This document shows positions 47,656 to 59,200 of a stretch of DNA of 64,000 bases, in pieces. The stretch lies in NCBI RefSeq assembly GCF_008692845.1, contig NZ_VXJW01000009.1, positions 106,078 to 170,077 on the forward strand. The letters run 5' to 3'. Source of the DNA: Salmonella enterica subsp. arizonae. Lineage in GTDB: Bacteria; Pseudomonadota; Gammaproteobacteria; Enterobacterales; Enterobacteriaceae. Under the pieces are notes generated by a model. It searched no databases. It saw only the letters and a program-made list of their open reading frames with translations, and was not told the origin of the DNA. The position numbers were made by a program, and so were the translations under genes. The number at the start of each line of letters is the position of its first letter. The first letter of the stretch is position 1.

Positions 47656-48575
47656 TATGCTTTCCCCCATTGCTGGCGTGGATCAAAGGACGACTGTGCG
47701 TCCGCCAGTTGTTGCCACAGGGCGGCTGTCTTCTCATCAGGTTTCGGCGGCATAACGATTTTGATGACGGCATAGAGATCGCCAGTGTGCTTTTTACTGG
47801 CTAATCCTTTGCCTTTGATACGCAGCCGCTGGCCTGCCTGACTACCAGGGGGAATGGTCAGCAAAATGCGCTCTTTAAGCGTTGGCACGGACACCTTAGC
47901 GCCGAGCGCCGCCTCCCACGGGGCAAGCGGAAGGACGACTTCCAGATCCTGATTGACGATATCAAAGAGCGGATGCGGGGCAATATGGATAACGAGCCAT
48001 AAATCGCCATTAGGTCCGCCGTTTTCCCCCGGCGTGCCCTGGCCTTTCAGTCTGATTCGTTGCCCGTTGCTGACGCCAGCCGGGATCTTCACATTCAATG
48101 TCCTGGGAATTTCCCGTTCCACCAGGCCGAACGCGTTATAAACGGGGACGGAATAGCTAATCGTACGCTGATGCTCTTCCAGCGTTTCTTCCAGGAATAC
48201 CGCCACTTCAATTTCGATATCATGACCGCGTGCGGCGTGGCGGTGGTGCGAATGGCGACCGTGCTGACCAAAGATAGACGAGAAAATATCATCAAAATCT
48301 TCGGCGTTATACGGCTGGCCTTCGTGTTGCTGGAACTGGCGATTAAATTGTGGATCGTTACGGTGTTGCCATAACTGGTCATACTCGGCGCGCCGTTGCT
48401 CATCACTCAGCACTTCCCATGCTTCAGCAACCTCTTTGAAACGGGCTTCGGCATCGGGTTCTTTGCTGACATCAGGATGGTACTTGCGGGCCAGTCGGCG
48501 ATAGGCGGTCTTAATCGTCTTGAGATCGTCCGTCGGTTTCACGCCCATAATGGCGTAATAATCCTTAAGTTCCAT
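47655..48575 (-). CDS. cbpA: DnaJ-like co-chaperone/nucleoid protein CbpA
   Basis: 306 residues. It has an N-terminal J-domain with the HPD motif ([20 protein letters not shown]), a G/F-type linker, and the C-terminal DnaJ substrate-binding domain without zinc fingers. It works with DnaK and binds curved DNA in stationary phase. Operon cbpA-cbpM. Confidence 0.97.
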   Translation of the reverse strand: MELKDYYAIMGVKPTDDLKTIKTAYRRLARKYHPDVSKEPDAEARFKEVAEAWEVLSDEQRRAEYDQLWQHRNDPQFNRQFQQHEGQPYNAEDFDDIFSSIFGQHGRHSHHRHAARGHDIEIEVAVFLEETLEEHQRTISYSVPVYNAFGLVEREIPRTLNVKIPAGVSNGQRIRLKGQGTPGENGGPNGDLWLVIHIAPHPLFDIVNQDLEVVLPLAPWEAALGAKVSVPTLKERILLTIPPGSQAGQRLRIKGKGLASKKHTGDLYAVIKIVMPPKPDEKTAALWQQLADAQSSFDPRQQWGKA

Positions 48576-48809
48576 AGCATCATCTCGCTAAATCAATACA
48601 TACAGAAGGGACCCCAAAAAGGTTTCTCCACTAAGTGTAGGGTAAACCTGAAAAGTGCGTATGAAAACACCAGTTATATCATTAGTAAGAATAAATTACG
48701 TGTCCGACTATCAGAAGGTTGCGCAGCGCGCCCACATAACTTTACAGGGGAAAGGTTGCCAAAACCGCGCCAGTGGCTAAGATAACTCGCGTTAAACAGT
48801 GAGGGCGTA

Positions 48810-49172
48810 ATGGCGAAACAACAACGGATGGGCTGGTGGTTTCTTTGCCTTGTATGTGTCGTGGTAATGGTTTGTACCGCGCAGCGCATGGCGGGCCTGC
48901 ACGCCTTGCAGATGCAGGCGACGACGTCTTCAACGCTTGTCAGCGCCCACCCCTCGACGGATGACGCCTCGCCTGTCATCCCCTGTGAATTAAGCGCCAA
49001 GTCGCTGCTGGCGGCGCCTCCGGTGCTCTTTGAAGGCGCTATCCTTGCGCTTTGTCTACTGTTTTCCTTACTGGCGGCCGTCCGGGTCATGCGCCTGCCG
49101 TTTTCGCCACCACGGGCTATTTCGCCGCCCACATTACGGGTACATCTACGATTTTGTGTCTTCCGTGAATGA
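48810..49172 (+). CDS. scsA: Suppressor of copper sensitivity ScsA
   Basis: 120 residues with an N-terminal membrane helix (WWFLCLVCVVVMVCTAQ) and a second hydrophobic segment (FEGAILALCLLFSLLAAV). First gene of scsABCD. It is reported to help peroxide resistance in Salmonella, though its biochemistry is not established. Position and length match ScsA. Confidence 0.9.
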   Translation: MAKQQRMGWWFLCLVCVVVMVCTAQRMAGLHALQMQATTSSTLVSAHPSTDDASPVIPCELSAKSLLAAPPVLFEGAILALCLLFSLLAAVRVMRLPFSPPRAISPPTLRVHLRFCVFRE

Positions 49173-49220
49173 CAGACCGGTTATTGCTAACGGTTAATTA
49201 CTCATTCACGGAGAAAAAAT

Positions 49221-51107
49221 ATGATGATTTTGTTCAGGCGGATACTGTTCTGCCTGTTATGGCTTTGGCTGCCCGTCTCCTGGGCGGCGGAAAGCGGCTG
49301 GCTGCGTTCGCCCGATAACGACCATGCCAGCATACGGCTACGTGCCGATACGTCTGCTAACGGTGAGACCCGGCTGTTGCTGGATGTCAAACTGGAAAAC
49401 GGCTGGAAAACCTACTGGCGCGCGCCGGGGGAAGGGGGCGTGGCGCCCTCTATCGCCTGGAAAGGCGACATGCTTGAGGTAAGTTGGTTCTGGCCAACCC
49501 CCTCGCGCTTTGATGTGGCGAATATCACCACCCAGGGATATCACGACGAGGTGACCTTTCCGATGATCGTGCGCGGTACGCCGCCCGCGACCTTGAACGG
49601 CGTGTTGACGTTATCAACCTGCAGCAATGTTTGTCTGTTGACCGATTACCCCTTTTCCGTGACGCCCACTGTGCAGAATGCCGATTTTGCCCATGACTAT
49701 GCGCGGGCGATGGGTAAAGTTCCGCTACGCAGTGGACTAACGGACTCGCTTGAAGTCGGCTATCGCACGGGAGAACTGGTGGTCACTGCTACGCGAGCGG
49801 CGGGCTGGTCATCGCCCGGGCTCTATCTTGACACCATAGATGACGTCGATTTTGGGAAGCCTCGCCTGCGCGTAGAGGGCGACAGGTTACAGGCGACGGT
49901 GCCGGTGACGGACAGTTGGGGCGAAAAGGCGCCCGATTTGCGCGACAAATCGCTGACCTTAGTGTTAGCTGACGGCGCTATCGCCCAGGAGAGCACGCAA
50001 ACCATTGGCGCTGCGTCAGCGTTAACGCCGGACAATGCGGCGCTACCATTCTGGCAGGTGGTATTGATGGCGCTGGTCGGTGGACTGATTCTTAATTTAA
50101 TGCCCTGCGTACTGCCAGTCCTGGGCATGAAACTTGGTTCCATCTTGTTGGTAGAGGAAAAAAGCCGCTCGCATATCAGGCGACAATTTTTGGCGTCGGT
50201 CGCCGGCATTATTGCGTCATTTATGGCGCTGGCGGCGTTTATGACCCTCCTTCGTTTGTCGAACCATGCGCTGGCCTGGGGAGTCCAGTTCCAGAATGTG
50301 TGGTTCATTGGTTTTATGACGCTGGTGATGTTGTTATTTAGCGCCAGCCTGTTCGGGCTTTTTGAGTTCCGGCTTCCCTCATCCATGACCACGAAACTTG
50401 CCACTTACGGCGGCAATGGTATGTCAGGACATTTCTGGCAGGGCGCGTTCGCAACGCTGCTGGCGACGCCTTGTAGCGCGCCGTTTCTGGGCACGGCGGT
50501 CGCGGTGGCGCTCACGGCGTCGCTGCCGACGCTCTGGGGGTTGTTCCTTGCGCTAGGCCTGGGAATGAGCGCGCCGTGGCTACTGGTCGCGATACGACCA
50601 GGGCTTGCGCTACGTTTACCGCGCCCCGGGCGTTGGATGAATGTCCTGCGCAGGTTCCTCGGTCTGATGATGCTGGGGTCGGCTATCTGGCTGGCGACGT
50701 TACTCCTGCCGCATTTCGGCTTCACTGCGTCAAAGAGCGCGCAAGACACTGTTCAATGGCAACCGTTGAGTGAACAGGCAATCCAGTCGGCGCTGGCGCA
50801 GCATAAGCGGGTATTTGTAGATGTCACTGCGGACTGGTGTATTACCTGTAAAGTGAATAAATACAACGTTCTGCAAAAAGAGGATGTACAGGCCGCCTTG
50901 CAACAGCCGGATGTTGTGGCGCTGCGGGGAGACTGGACGCTGCCGTCCGATGACATTACTGATTTTCTGAAAACGCGCGGCCAGGTCGCCGTTCCGTTTA
51001 ATCAGGTGTATGGCCCTGGCTTGCCGGAAGGGGAGGCGTTGCCTACCTTGCTGACCCGCGATGCGGTATTACGAACGTTGAAAAAAGCGAAAGGAATAAC
51101 CCAATGA
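49221..51107 (+). CDS. scsB: ScsB, DsbD-type membrane reductase
   Basis: 628 residues. A signal sequence and periplasmic beta-domain come first (to about 280), then a DsbD-like transmembrane block with redox-active cysteines (LNLMPCVLPVLGMKLG, FATLLATPCSAPFLG), then a C-terminal thioredoxin domain with the CxxC motif (TADWCITCKVNK). It transfers electrons from the cytoplasm to periplasmic ScsC. Shine-Dalgarno GGAG; its stop overlaps scsC. Confidence 0.96.
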   Translation: MMILFRRILFCLLWLWLPVSWAAESGWLRSPDNDHASIRLRADTSANGETRLLLDVKLENGWKTYWRAPGEGGVAPSIAWKGDMLEVSWFWPTPSRFDVANITTQGYHDEVTFPMIVRGTPPATLNGVLTLSTCSNVCLLTDYPFSVTPTVQNADFAHDYARAMGKVPLRSGLTDSLEVGYRTGELVVTATRAAGWSSPGLYLDTIDDVDFGKPRLRVEGDRLQATVPVTDSWGEKAPDLRDKSLTLVLADGAIAQESTQTIGAASALTPDNAALPFWQVVLMALVGGLILNLMPCVLPVLGMKLGSILLVEEKSRSHIRRQFLASVAGIIASFMALAAFMTLLRLSNHALAWGVQFQNVWFIGFMTLVMLLFSASLFGLFEFRLPSSMTTKLATYGGNGMSGHFWQGAFATLLATPCSAPFLGTAVAVALTASLPTLWGLFLALGLGMSAPWLLVAIRPGLALRLPRPGRWMNVLRRFLGLMMLGSAIWLATLLLPHFGFTASKSAQDTVQWQPLSEQAIQSALAQHKRVFVDVTADWCITCKVNKYNVLQKEDVQAALQQPDVVALRGDWTLPSDDITDFLKTRGQVAVPFNQVYGPGLPEGEALPTLLTRDAVLRTLKKAKGITQ

Positions 51108-51727
51108 AATACATGATTGTTTTACTGCTGGCGCTGTTTTCGACGCTGAGCATCGCGCAAGAAACCGCTCCTTTTACGCCGGAGCAGGAAAAGCAGATTG
51201 AAAATCTGATCCATACTGCGTTGTTTAACGATCCTGCCAGCCCGCGAATAGGCGCTAAACACCCTAAGCTGACGCTGGTGAACTTTACGGATTACAACTG
51301 CCCGTACTGCAAACAGCTCGATCCGATGCTTGAAAAGATTGTGCAGAAATATCCTGACGTCGCGGTCATTATTAAACCGCTGCCATTCAAAGGAGAGAGC
51401 TCGGTACTGGCGGCGCGCATTGCGCTGACCACTTGGCGCGATCATCCGCAACAGTTCCTCTCGCTTCATGAAAAACTCATGCAAAAGCGCGGTTACCATA
51501 CGGATGGCAGTATCAAACAGGCCCAGCAGAAAGCAGGGACTACGCCAGTGACGCTGGATGAAAAAAGCATGGACACGATACGCACTAATTTGCAGTTGGC
51601 GAGGCTGGTCGGCGTGCAGGGCACGCCAGCGACAATTATCGGCGATGAGCTGATTCCCGGCGCCGTTCCCTGGGATACGCTGGAAGAGGTGGTAAAAGAA
51701 AAACTGGCGGCTGCCAATGGCGGGTAA
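51104..51727 (+). CDS. scsC: ScsC, DsbA/DsbG-like periplasmic thiol oxidoreductase
   Basis: 207 residues: a signal peptide (MKYMIVLLLALFSTLSIA), then a DsbA-type thioredoxin domain with active site DYNCPYCKQLD and the cis-Pro loop GVQGTPATIIG. It binds copper and protects or isomerises periplasmic thiol proteins, and is kept reduced by ScsB. It overlaps scsB by four bases and scsD by eleven. Confidence 0.96.
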   Translation: MKYMIVLLLALFSTLSIAQETAPFTPEQEKQIENLIHTALFNDPASPRIGAKHPKLTLVNFTDYNCPYCKQLDPMLEKIVQKYPDVAVIIKPLPFKGESSVLAARIALTTWRDHPQQFLSLHEKLMQKRGYHTDGSIKQAQQKAGTTPVTLDEKSMDTIRTNLQLARLVGVQGTPATIIGDELIPGAVPWDTLEEVVKEKLAAANGG

Positions 51728-52223
51728 ACTGCGACGTTGGCTGCGTGAAGCCGCGATTTTTCTGGCGCTTCTCATCGCGGTGATGGTGATCATGGACGTT
51801 TGGCGTGCGCCGCAGGTACCTCCGGCGTTCGCCGCTACACCGTTACGTACGCTGACGGAGGAGTCGACAACTCTGGCGGCATTGAGCGAGAAGCGCCCCG
51901 TACTGCTCTATTTTTGGGCAAGCTGGTGCGGGGTGTGCCGTCTTACTACGCCTGCGGTCGCTCGCCTGGAGGCAGAGGGGGAAAACGTCATGACCGTTGC
52001 GCTCCGCTCTGGCGACGATGCTGAGGTTGCCCGCTGGCTGACGCGCAAGGGCGTTGCCTTTCCGGTCGTCAATGACGCTAACGGCGCCTTATCCGCTCGT
52101 TGGGAAATCAGCGTGACGCCGACGCTGGTCGTGGTTTCACAAGGTCGGGTCGTATTCACGACCAGCGGCTGGACCAGTTATTGGGGCATGAAACTTCGAC
52201 TGTGGTGGGCGAAAACATTCTGA
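51717..52223 (+). CDS. scsD: ScsD, TlpA/ResA-like membrane-anchored thioredoxin
   Basis: 168 residues. An N-terminal anchor (EAAIFLALLIAVMVIMDV) is followed by a thioredoxin-fold domain with WASWCGVCRLTTP and ISVTPTLVVV. Last gene of the scs operon. Confidence 0.95.
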   Translation: MAGKLRRWLREAAIFLALLIAVMVIMDVWRAPQVPPAFAATPLRTLTEESTTLAALSEKRPVLLYFWASWCGVCRLTTPAVARLEAEGENVMTVALRSGDDAEVARWLTRKGVAFPVVNDANGALSARWEISVTPTLVVVSQGRVVFTTSGWTSYWGMKLRLWWAKTF

Positions 52224-52354
52224 ATATGCGCCGGGGCTTCCCGGCGCTACCACGTTTGCTGTAAGAAAACGCCCATTTTGCGAAATCGTTCCCGGAAAAA
52301 TGATCCGTTTCTGTCACACTTGGAACGATTTGATAACAATAAGAGGTCGTAGGG

Positions 52355-53596
52355 ATGAAAAAATCATTACTCGTTGTTGCTGTGGCTGGGGCTATTTTGT
52401 TGTCATCCGCCGTACAGGCGCAGACAACGCCGGAGGGTTATCAATTACAGCAGGTGCTAATGATGAGCCGCCATAATCTGCGGGCGCCGCTGGCGAATAA
52501 TGGCAGCGTACTGGCGCAGTCGACGCCGAACGCCTGGCCAACGTGGGACGTTCCCGGCGGGCAACTGACGACAAAAGGCGGCGTGCTGGAAGTGTATATG
52601 GGGCACTATACGCGTGAATGGCTGGTCGCGCAGGGGCTGATACCGTCGGGAGAATGTCCGGCGCCCGACTCAGTATATGCTTATGCGAATAGTTTGCAGC
52701 GCACCGTGGCCACCGCGCAATTTTTCATTACCGGCGCTTTCCCTGGCTGTGATATTCCTGTTCATCATCAGGAAAAAATGGGCGCCATGGACCCTACCTT
52801 TAATCCGGTGATCACCGATGATTCCGCCGCGTTCAGGCAACAGGCCGTACAGGCGATGGAAAAAGCGCGGAGTCAGATGCATCTTGATGAGAGTTATAAA
52901 CTGCTTGAGCAGATAACACATTATCAGGACTCGCCATCCTGCAAAGAGAAGCATCAATGTTCGCTGATCGACGCGAAAGATACCTTTAGTGCCAACTATC
53001 AGCAGGAACCGGGCGTTCAGGGGCCGCTGAAAGTGGGGAACTCGTTGGTGGACGCGTTTACCCTACAATATTACGAAGGGTTTCCGTTGGATCAGGTCGC
53101 CTGGGGTAAGATCAACACTGATCGACAGTGGAATGTGCTGTCAAAACTGAAAAATGGCTACCAGGACAGCCTGTTTACTTCACCGACGGTGGCGCGTAAC
53201 ATTGCTGCACCGCTGGTGAAATATATCGATAAGGTCTTAGTCGCCGATCGCGTTAGCGCGCCGAAGATTACTGTACTGGTGGGACATGATTCCAATATCG
53301 CTTCGCTGCTGACGGCGCTGGATTTTAAACCCTATCAGCTACATGACCAGTATGAGAAAACGCCGATTGGTGGTCAGCTTGTCTTTCAACGCTGGCATGA
53401 CGGCAAAGCTAACCGGGATTTGATGAAAGTCGAGTATGTCTACCAGAGCGCCAGGCAGTTACGTAATGCGGAAGCGTTAACGCTCAAGTCCCCCGCGCAA
53501 AGGGTAACGCTGGAACTGAAAGGATGTCCGGTGGATGCGAACGGCTTCTGTCCGCTTGACAAGTTCGATAACGTCATGAATGCAGCCGCAAAATAG
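52355..53596 (+). CDS. agp: Periplasmic glucose-1-phosphatase
   Basis: 413 residues with a signal peptide ([20 protein letters not shown]). It is a histidine acid phosphatase: [10 protein letters not shown] carries the nucleophilic His (RHxxR type) and [10 protein letters not shown] the HD proton donor. It scavenges glucose from glucose-1-phosphate and has some phytase-like activity. GGTCGTAGGG precedes the ATG. Confidence 0.97.
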   Translation: MKKSLLVVAVAGAILLSSAVQAQTTPEGYQLQQVLMMSRHNLRAPLANNGSVLAQSTPNAWPTWDVPGGQLTTKGGVLEVYMGHYTREWLVAQGLIPSGECPAPDSVYAYANSLQRTVATAQFFITGAFPGCDIPVHHQEKMGAMDPTFNPVITDDSAAFRQQAVQAMEKARSQMHLDESYKLLEQITHYQDSPSCKEKHQCSLIDAKDTFSANYQQEPGVQGPLKVGNSLVDAFTLQYYEGFPLDQVAWGKINTDRQWNVLSKLKNGYQDSLFTSPTVARNIAAPLVKYIDKVLVADRVSAPKITVLVGHDSNIASLLTALDFKPYQLHDQYEKTPIGGQLVFQRWHDGKANRDLMKVEYVYQSARQLRNAEALTLKSPAQRVTLELKGCPVDANGFCPLDKFDNVMNAAAK

Positions 53597-53600
53597 CAAC

Positions 53601-53627
53601 CTGCCCCCGCGCAGGCGGGGGCGTTTG
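53601..53627. terminator. Terminator between convergent agp and yccJ
   Basis: GCCCCCGC and GCGGGGGC form an eight-base stem with a short loop; GTTT follows on the plus strand. Confidence 0.75.
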
Positions 53628-53629
53628 CC

Positions 53630-53857
53630 TTATACGTTCTTACGTTCGATGGTCTGTTCGCCCCAGAAGAGCGACTCTTTGTCCGTTTTCTCAAAGGCTT
53701 TGATCAGCACCTCATCGCTACCTTCTTCCCATATTTTTTCTGCCAGTTTCTCGTCATAGTTAGCGACTTCAAAAATGGCTTCGGCAATTTCCGGCGACGT
53801 ATTGCGCAGGCTTGCCCATTCGCCGACGCGATGCGTTTTTGCTTCTTGAGTTGGCAT
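53630..53857 (-). CDS. yccJ: YccJ family protein
   Basis: 75 residues, the E. coli YccJ length, acidic ([20 protein letters not shown]). Function unknown. It lies 20 bp after wrbA and is probably cotranscribed and RpoS-dependent with it in enterics. Confidence 0.93.
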   Translation of the reverse strand: MPTQEAKTHRVGEWASLRNTSPEIAEAIFEVANYDEKLAEKIWEEGSDEVLIKAFEKTDKESLFWGEQTIERKNV

Positions 53858-53877
53858 TCGAATCCTCCTGTTGAAGA

Positions 53878-54859
<982 letters not shown>

Positions 54860-55027
54860 ATGGCAAACCATCGTGGCGGTTCCGGTAATTTTGCGGAAGA
54901 CCGCGAAAGAGCATCAGAAGCAGGTCGTAAAGGTGGGCAGCACAGCGGGGGCAATTTTAAGAATGACCCGCAGCGCGCATCCGAAGCAGGCAAAAAAGGG
55001 GGCAAAAGTAGTACCCGTAATAGCTAG
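54860..55027 (+). CDS. ymdF: YciG/YmdF-family stress protein (KGG repeats)
   Basis: 55 residues, too small for many gene callers. ATG 54860 has GGAGGT upstream. Two copies of the KGG/GxxG stress motif are present (ERASEAGRKGGQHSGGNFKN and QRASEAGKKGGKSS). YciG-like proteins are general-stress proteins; the molecular function is unknown. In E. coli this gene precedes the rut operon. Confidence 0.9.
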   Translation: MANHRGGSGNFAEDRERASEAGRKGGQHSGGNFKNDPQRASEAGKKGGKSSTRNS

Positions 55028-55162
55028 CCTGCGTCAAAACAGCAAGACGCGTAGCGTCTCGTGTTAAAGAGCGTCATGCGCCACCGCCGCCGGATTTCCG
55101 GCGGTTTTTGGTTTATAAGCCGGATTTGGTATGCTTGCGTCCTGACAAAAAGGAGAGGGCGC

Positions 55163-55801
55163 ATGTCGCAACGCACAGAGAAAAAAATCGGTAAACGTTC
55201 GCAGGCCGTCAGTGCAAAACGGCGGCTTATTTTAACGGCCGCGCTCGCTGTTTTTTCCCAGTATGGCATTCATGGCGCGCGCCTAGAGCAGGTCGCCGAG
55301 CGGGCAGGCGTCTCCAAAACCAATCTGCTTTATTATTATCCCTCGAAAGAAGCGCTGTATGTCGCGGTAATGCGGCAGATCCTGGATGTCTGGCTGGCGC
55401 CGCTCAAGGCGTTTCGCGCAGAATTTTCCCCTCTGGAGGCCATCAAAGAGTATATCCGTCTCAAGCTGGAAGTTTCGCGTGATTATCCGCAGGCGTCGCG
55501 GCTCTTCTGCATGGAGATGCTGGCGGGCGCGCCGCTCTTAATGGATGAACTGACCGGCGATCTAAAAGCGTTGATAGATGAAAAATCCGCGCTGATTGCC
55601 GGATGGGTGCACAGCGGGAAACTGGCGCCCGTTTCCCCACACCATTTGATCTTCATGATTTGGGCCGCCACGCAACATTACGCCGATTTTGCCCCTCAGG
55701 TTGAAGCGGTAACCGGCGCGACGCTTCGCGATGAAGCCTTTTTCAATCAAACGGTCGAAAGCGTTCAGCGCATTATTATTGAAGGGATTCGCGTGCGTTA
55801 A
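55163..55801 (+). CDS. rutR: TetR-family pyrimidine regulator RutR
   Basis: 212 residues from ATG 55163 (MSQRTEKKIGKRSQAVS). A TetR DNA-binding domain (FSQYGIHGARLEQVAERAGV, SKTNLLYYYPSKEALY) is followed by the RutR ligand-binding half. In E. coli RutR senses uracil and represses the divergent rutABCDEFG. Here the rut genes are not adjacent: ymdF lies 136 bp upstream. A retained regulator without its operon suggests targets elsewhere (e.g. carAB, known for E. coli RutR). Confidence 0.95.
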   Translation: MSQRTEKKIGKRSQAVSAKRRLILTAALAVFSQYGIHGARLEQVAERAGVSKTNLLYYYPSKEALYVAVMRQILDVWLAPLKAFRAEFSPLEAIKEYIRLKLEVSRDYPQASRLFCMEMLAGAPLLMDELTGDLKALIDEKSALIAGWVHSGKLAPVSPHHLIFMIWAATQHYADFAPQVEAVTGATLRDEAFFNQTVESVQRIIIEGIRVR

Positions 55802-56193
55802 CCGGCCGGCGGCAGTGGGCAGCTCAAATCACCCTCTTCACATTGCAGCAGCGAGGCTAAAAATGCTTCGCGTTCGTTCGTTTTATCGGTCAGGCACTGG
55901 CTGGCGATCATGGGTTGCACGCTGCCGCCCTCCGTACCTGAGCGAATCAACGCGCAATCGGCGTCCCGCAGGGCAATCCATGCCACCTGCGCTTTTTGCA
56001 ACAGCTCGCGCTGCGGCGGTTGCGCACGCTTAATCGCGCTTTGATAGGTTTCGTTCAGCTTTTTATCTGCCGCCTGGTATTGCGCGGCGGCGCAGCGATT
56101 CATTTCCAGCTGCGTACTGGCGCTGGCACACTCATCGGCCAACGCCTGACTGCTGAACAACAACGCAGCGCAGGTAAGGAAAATTCGTTTCAT
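55798..56193 (-). CDS. LprI-like (DUF1311) exported protein
   Basis: 131 residues. Signal peptide (MKRIFLTCAALLFSSQALA), then a DUF1311/LprI lysozyme-inhibitor-type domain with paired cysteines (DECASASTQLEMNRCAA, LRDADCALIRSG, ASQCLTDKTNEREAFL). It is predicted to be a periplasmic protein. It ends head-to-head against rutR with a four-base overlap. Confidence 0.88.
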   Translation of the reverse strand: MKRIFLTCAALLFSSQALADECASASTQLEMNRCAAAQYQAADKKLNETYQSAIKRAQPPQRELLQKAQVAWIALRDADCALIRSGTEGGSVQPMIASQCLTDKTNEREAFLASLLQCEEGDLSCPLPPAG

Positions 56194-56251
56194 ACGGTCC
56201 TCTGACGCGAGTAAAAAGGCTCCATTGACGGAGCCTTAATTAACCACAGTA

Positions 56252-59200
56252 TTAGCCAATTGTCATCAGGCTGGCATTACCGCCAGCGGCGGCAGTGTTT
56301 ACACTCAGCGAACGTTCAATATAGAGCCGTTCCAGCAGCATATTGCTTTCGCCGCGGGCGAACCCCTGTACCGACACTATCGCGCCTTCGCGGGCGGCGA
56401 CGGCTTCGCACACGGTTCGCAGCTTGTCGGAGTCGCCGTGGAAAATCACCGCGTCAAACGGCTGCGCCATCAGCGTTTCCGCTTTCGCAAACTGGACACG
56501 CGCCGCGACGGCGGCAGGGAGACGTTTCGCCAGATCGCGGTGGAAGGCGTCGTCTGACCATAGCGCCTGACTGCCGACGGCGAGAACGGCGGCAAGCTGC
56601 GCCAGCGCGTCCTGTTCATCATCAGCCAGGCATAACACCCGTTCACGCGGCAACAGCGTCCAGGTATTGCGCTCGCCGGTCGGCCCCGGTAGCAGGCGCT
56701 GCGTGCCGGCCTGCGCCAGATCGGCGAATTGTCGGCAGAGCGTCTGTAGCGCCGGGCGATCCGCCGCCCATTGCGTCAGGGTGGTCAACGGCGCGAGTAG
56801 CGTGGTTTTAAGCTGCGCATCCACCGGGTAACGCGCATCCTGACGAGTAAGCGTCATATTGAGCGCATTGGGCGGGCGGTGTGCCAGTAGGCGGTAGAGA
56901 TAGAGCGGTCCTCCCGCTTTTGGCCCGGTGCCGGACAGTCCTTCACCGCCAAACGGCTGGACGCCGACGACCGCGCCCACCATATTACGGTTAACGTACA
57001 GGTTGCCGACATGGGCGGAACCGGTGACTTGCGCAATGGTTTCATCAATACGGGTATGTACGCCCAGCGTTAGCCCGTAGCCGGAAGCGTTAATCTGTTC
57101 GATAAGCTCCGCCAGATGGTTACGGTTATAACGCACGACGTGCAGCACGGGCCCGAAGACCTCTTTTTCCAGTTCTGCGAAGTTTTCCAGCTCAATAAGC
57201 GTGGGCATAACAAACGTACCGGTCTGCCATTCTTGCGCGTCATCGCTGTTTTCACGCGCTGCCTGGAAAACCGGGCGGCCTTTGGCGCGCATCGTCTGGA
57301 TATGACGTTCAATGTTGGCTTTGGCCTCGCTATCGATCACCGGCCCGATATCGGTCGTCAGACGGCCTGGATTCCCCATCCGACACTCCGCCATCGCGCC
57401 GCGTAACATTTTCAGCGTATGTTCGGCGATATCGTCCTGCAAACACAGCACACGGAGCGCGGAACAGCGTTGTCCGGCACTGTCGAAAGCGGAAGCCAGC
57501 ACATCCACGACCACCTGCTCGGTGAGCGCGGAAGAGTCGACAATCATAGCGTTCATACCGCCGGTTTCCGCAATCAATGGAATGGGGCGGCCCTGGGCAT
57601 CAAGACGCGTGGCGATGTTGCGCTGCAACAACGTCGCGACCTCCGTGGAACCGGTAAACATCACGCCGCGTACACGCGCATCGGCGGTAAGCTGGGCGCC
57701 GACGGTTTCTCCCCGTCCCGGCAACAGTTGCACGACGCCCGGCGGTACGCCCGCTTCCAGCAAAATGGCAATGCCCTGGGCGGCAATCAACGATGTCTGC
57801 TCTGCCGGTTTCGCCAGAACGCTGTTACCTGCCGCCAGCGCGGCGGCGATTTGGCCGGTGAAAATGGCCAGCGGGAAGTTCCACGGACTGATGCAGACCA
57901 CCGGCCCTAACGGGCGATGCGTTTCGTTATCGAAATCGTCACGCACTTGACCGGCATAATAATGGAGGAAGTCTACCGCTTCGCGCACTTCGGCAATGGC
58001 GTTGCTGAACGTTTTCCCCGCTTCACGCACCAACAGGCCAATCAACTGCTGCATTTGGTCTTCCATCAATACCGCCGCCCGCTGCAAAATGGCGGCGCGT
58101 TCTTGCGGCGGCGTCGCAAACCAAACCGGCGCCTGATTGACCGCGTTTTGCAACGCCTGGTCAACCTCGCTTTCTGTCGCTTCGCGTCCCCAGCCGACAA
58201 TATCTTTCGGTTCCGCCGGGTTGATAACCGGCGTCATCTCACCGTCGGCCACTGGTTGTTCCAGCACAGGTTTGGCCTGCCATTTCTGCATGGCGTTGCT
58301 TAACAGGGCAGAAGAAAGCGAGGCGAGGCGATGTTCATTCGCTAAATCAAGTCCGGCGGAGTTTATCCGACCTTCGCCGTACAGATCGCGCGGCAGCGGA
58401 ATTTTCGGATGCGGTATGCCAGCCTGACCTTCCTGCTGCGCCAGTTTTTCCACGGCCTCGACCGGGTCGGCCACCAGTTCATCGAGCGGTAGGGTGGCAT
58501 CGGCGATACGGTTGACAAAAGAGGTGTTGGCGCCGTTTTCCAGCAGGCGTCGTACCAGATAGGCCAGCAGGGTTTCGTGTGTTCCCACCGGCGCGTAAAT
58601 ACGGCAGGGACGGTTAAGTTTTCCGTCCGCTACTTTACCGGTGACCTGTTCATACAGCGGTTCTCCCATGCCGTGCAGGCACTGGAATTCGTACTGACCT
58701 GGATAGTAATTTTGCCCGGCCAGATGATAAATCGCCGCCAGTGTGTGGGCGTTATGGGTCGCAAACTGCGGGTAAATCAGGTTAGGTACGGCGAGCAATT
58801 TTTTCGCGCAGGCCAGATAAGAGACATCGGTATACACTTTGCGGGTATAAACCGGATAGCCCTCCAGCCCTTCCATTTGCGCGCGTTTGATCTCGCTATC
58901 CCAGTAGGCGCCTTTCACCAGACGAATCATCAGCCGACGGCGGCTACGGGAGGCCAGATCGACTAAATAATCAATGACCAGCGGGCAGCGTTTTTGGTAA
59001 GCCTGGATCACAAAGCCAATGCCGTTCCAGCCCGCCAGTTCGGGTTCGAAGCAGAGTTTTTCCAGCAGATCGAGCGAGATCTCCAGACGATCCGCCTCTT
59101 CGGCGTCGATATTGAGACCGATATCATACTGGCGCGCCAGCAGCGTCAGGGATTTCAGGCGCGGATAAAGCTCCTCCATTACCCGATCGTATTGCGCGCG

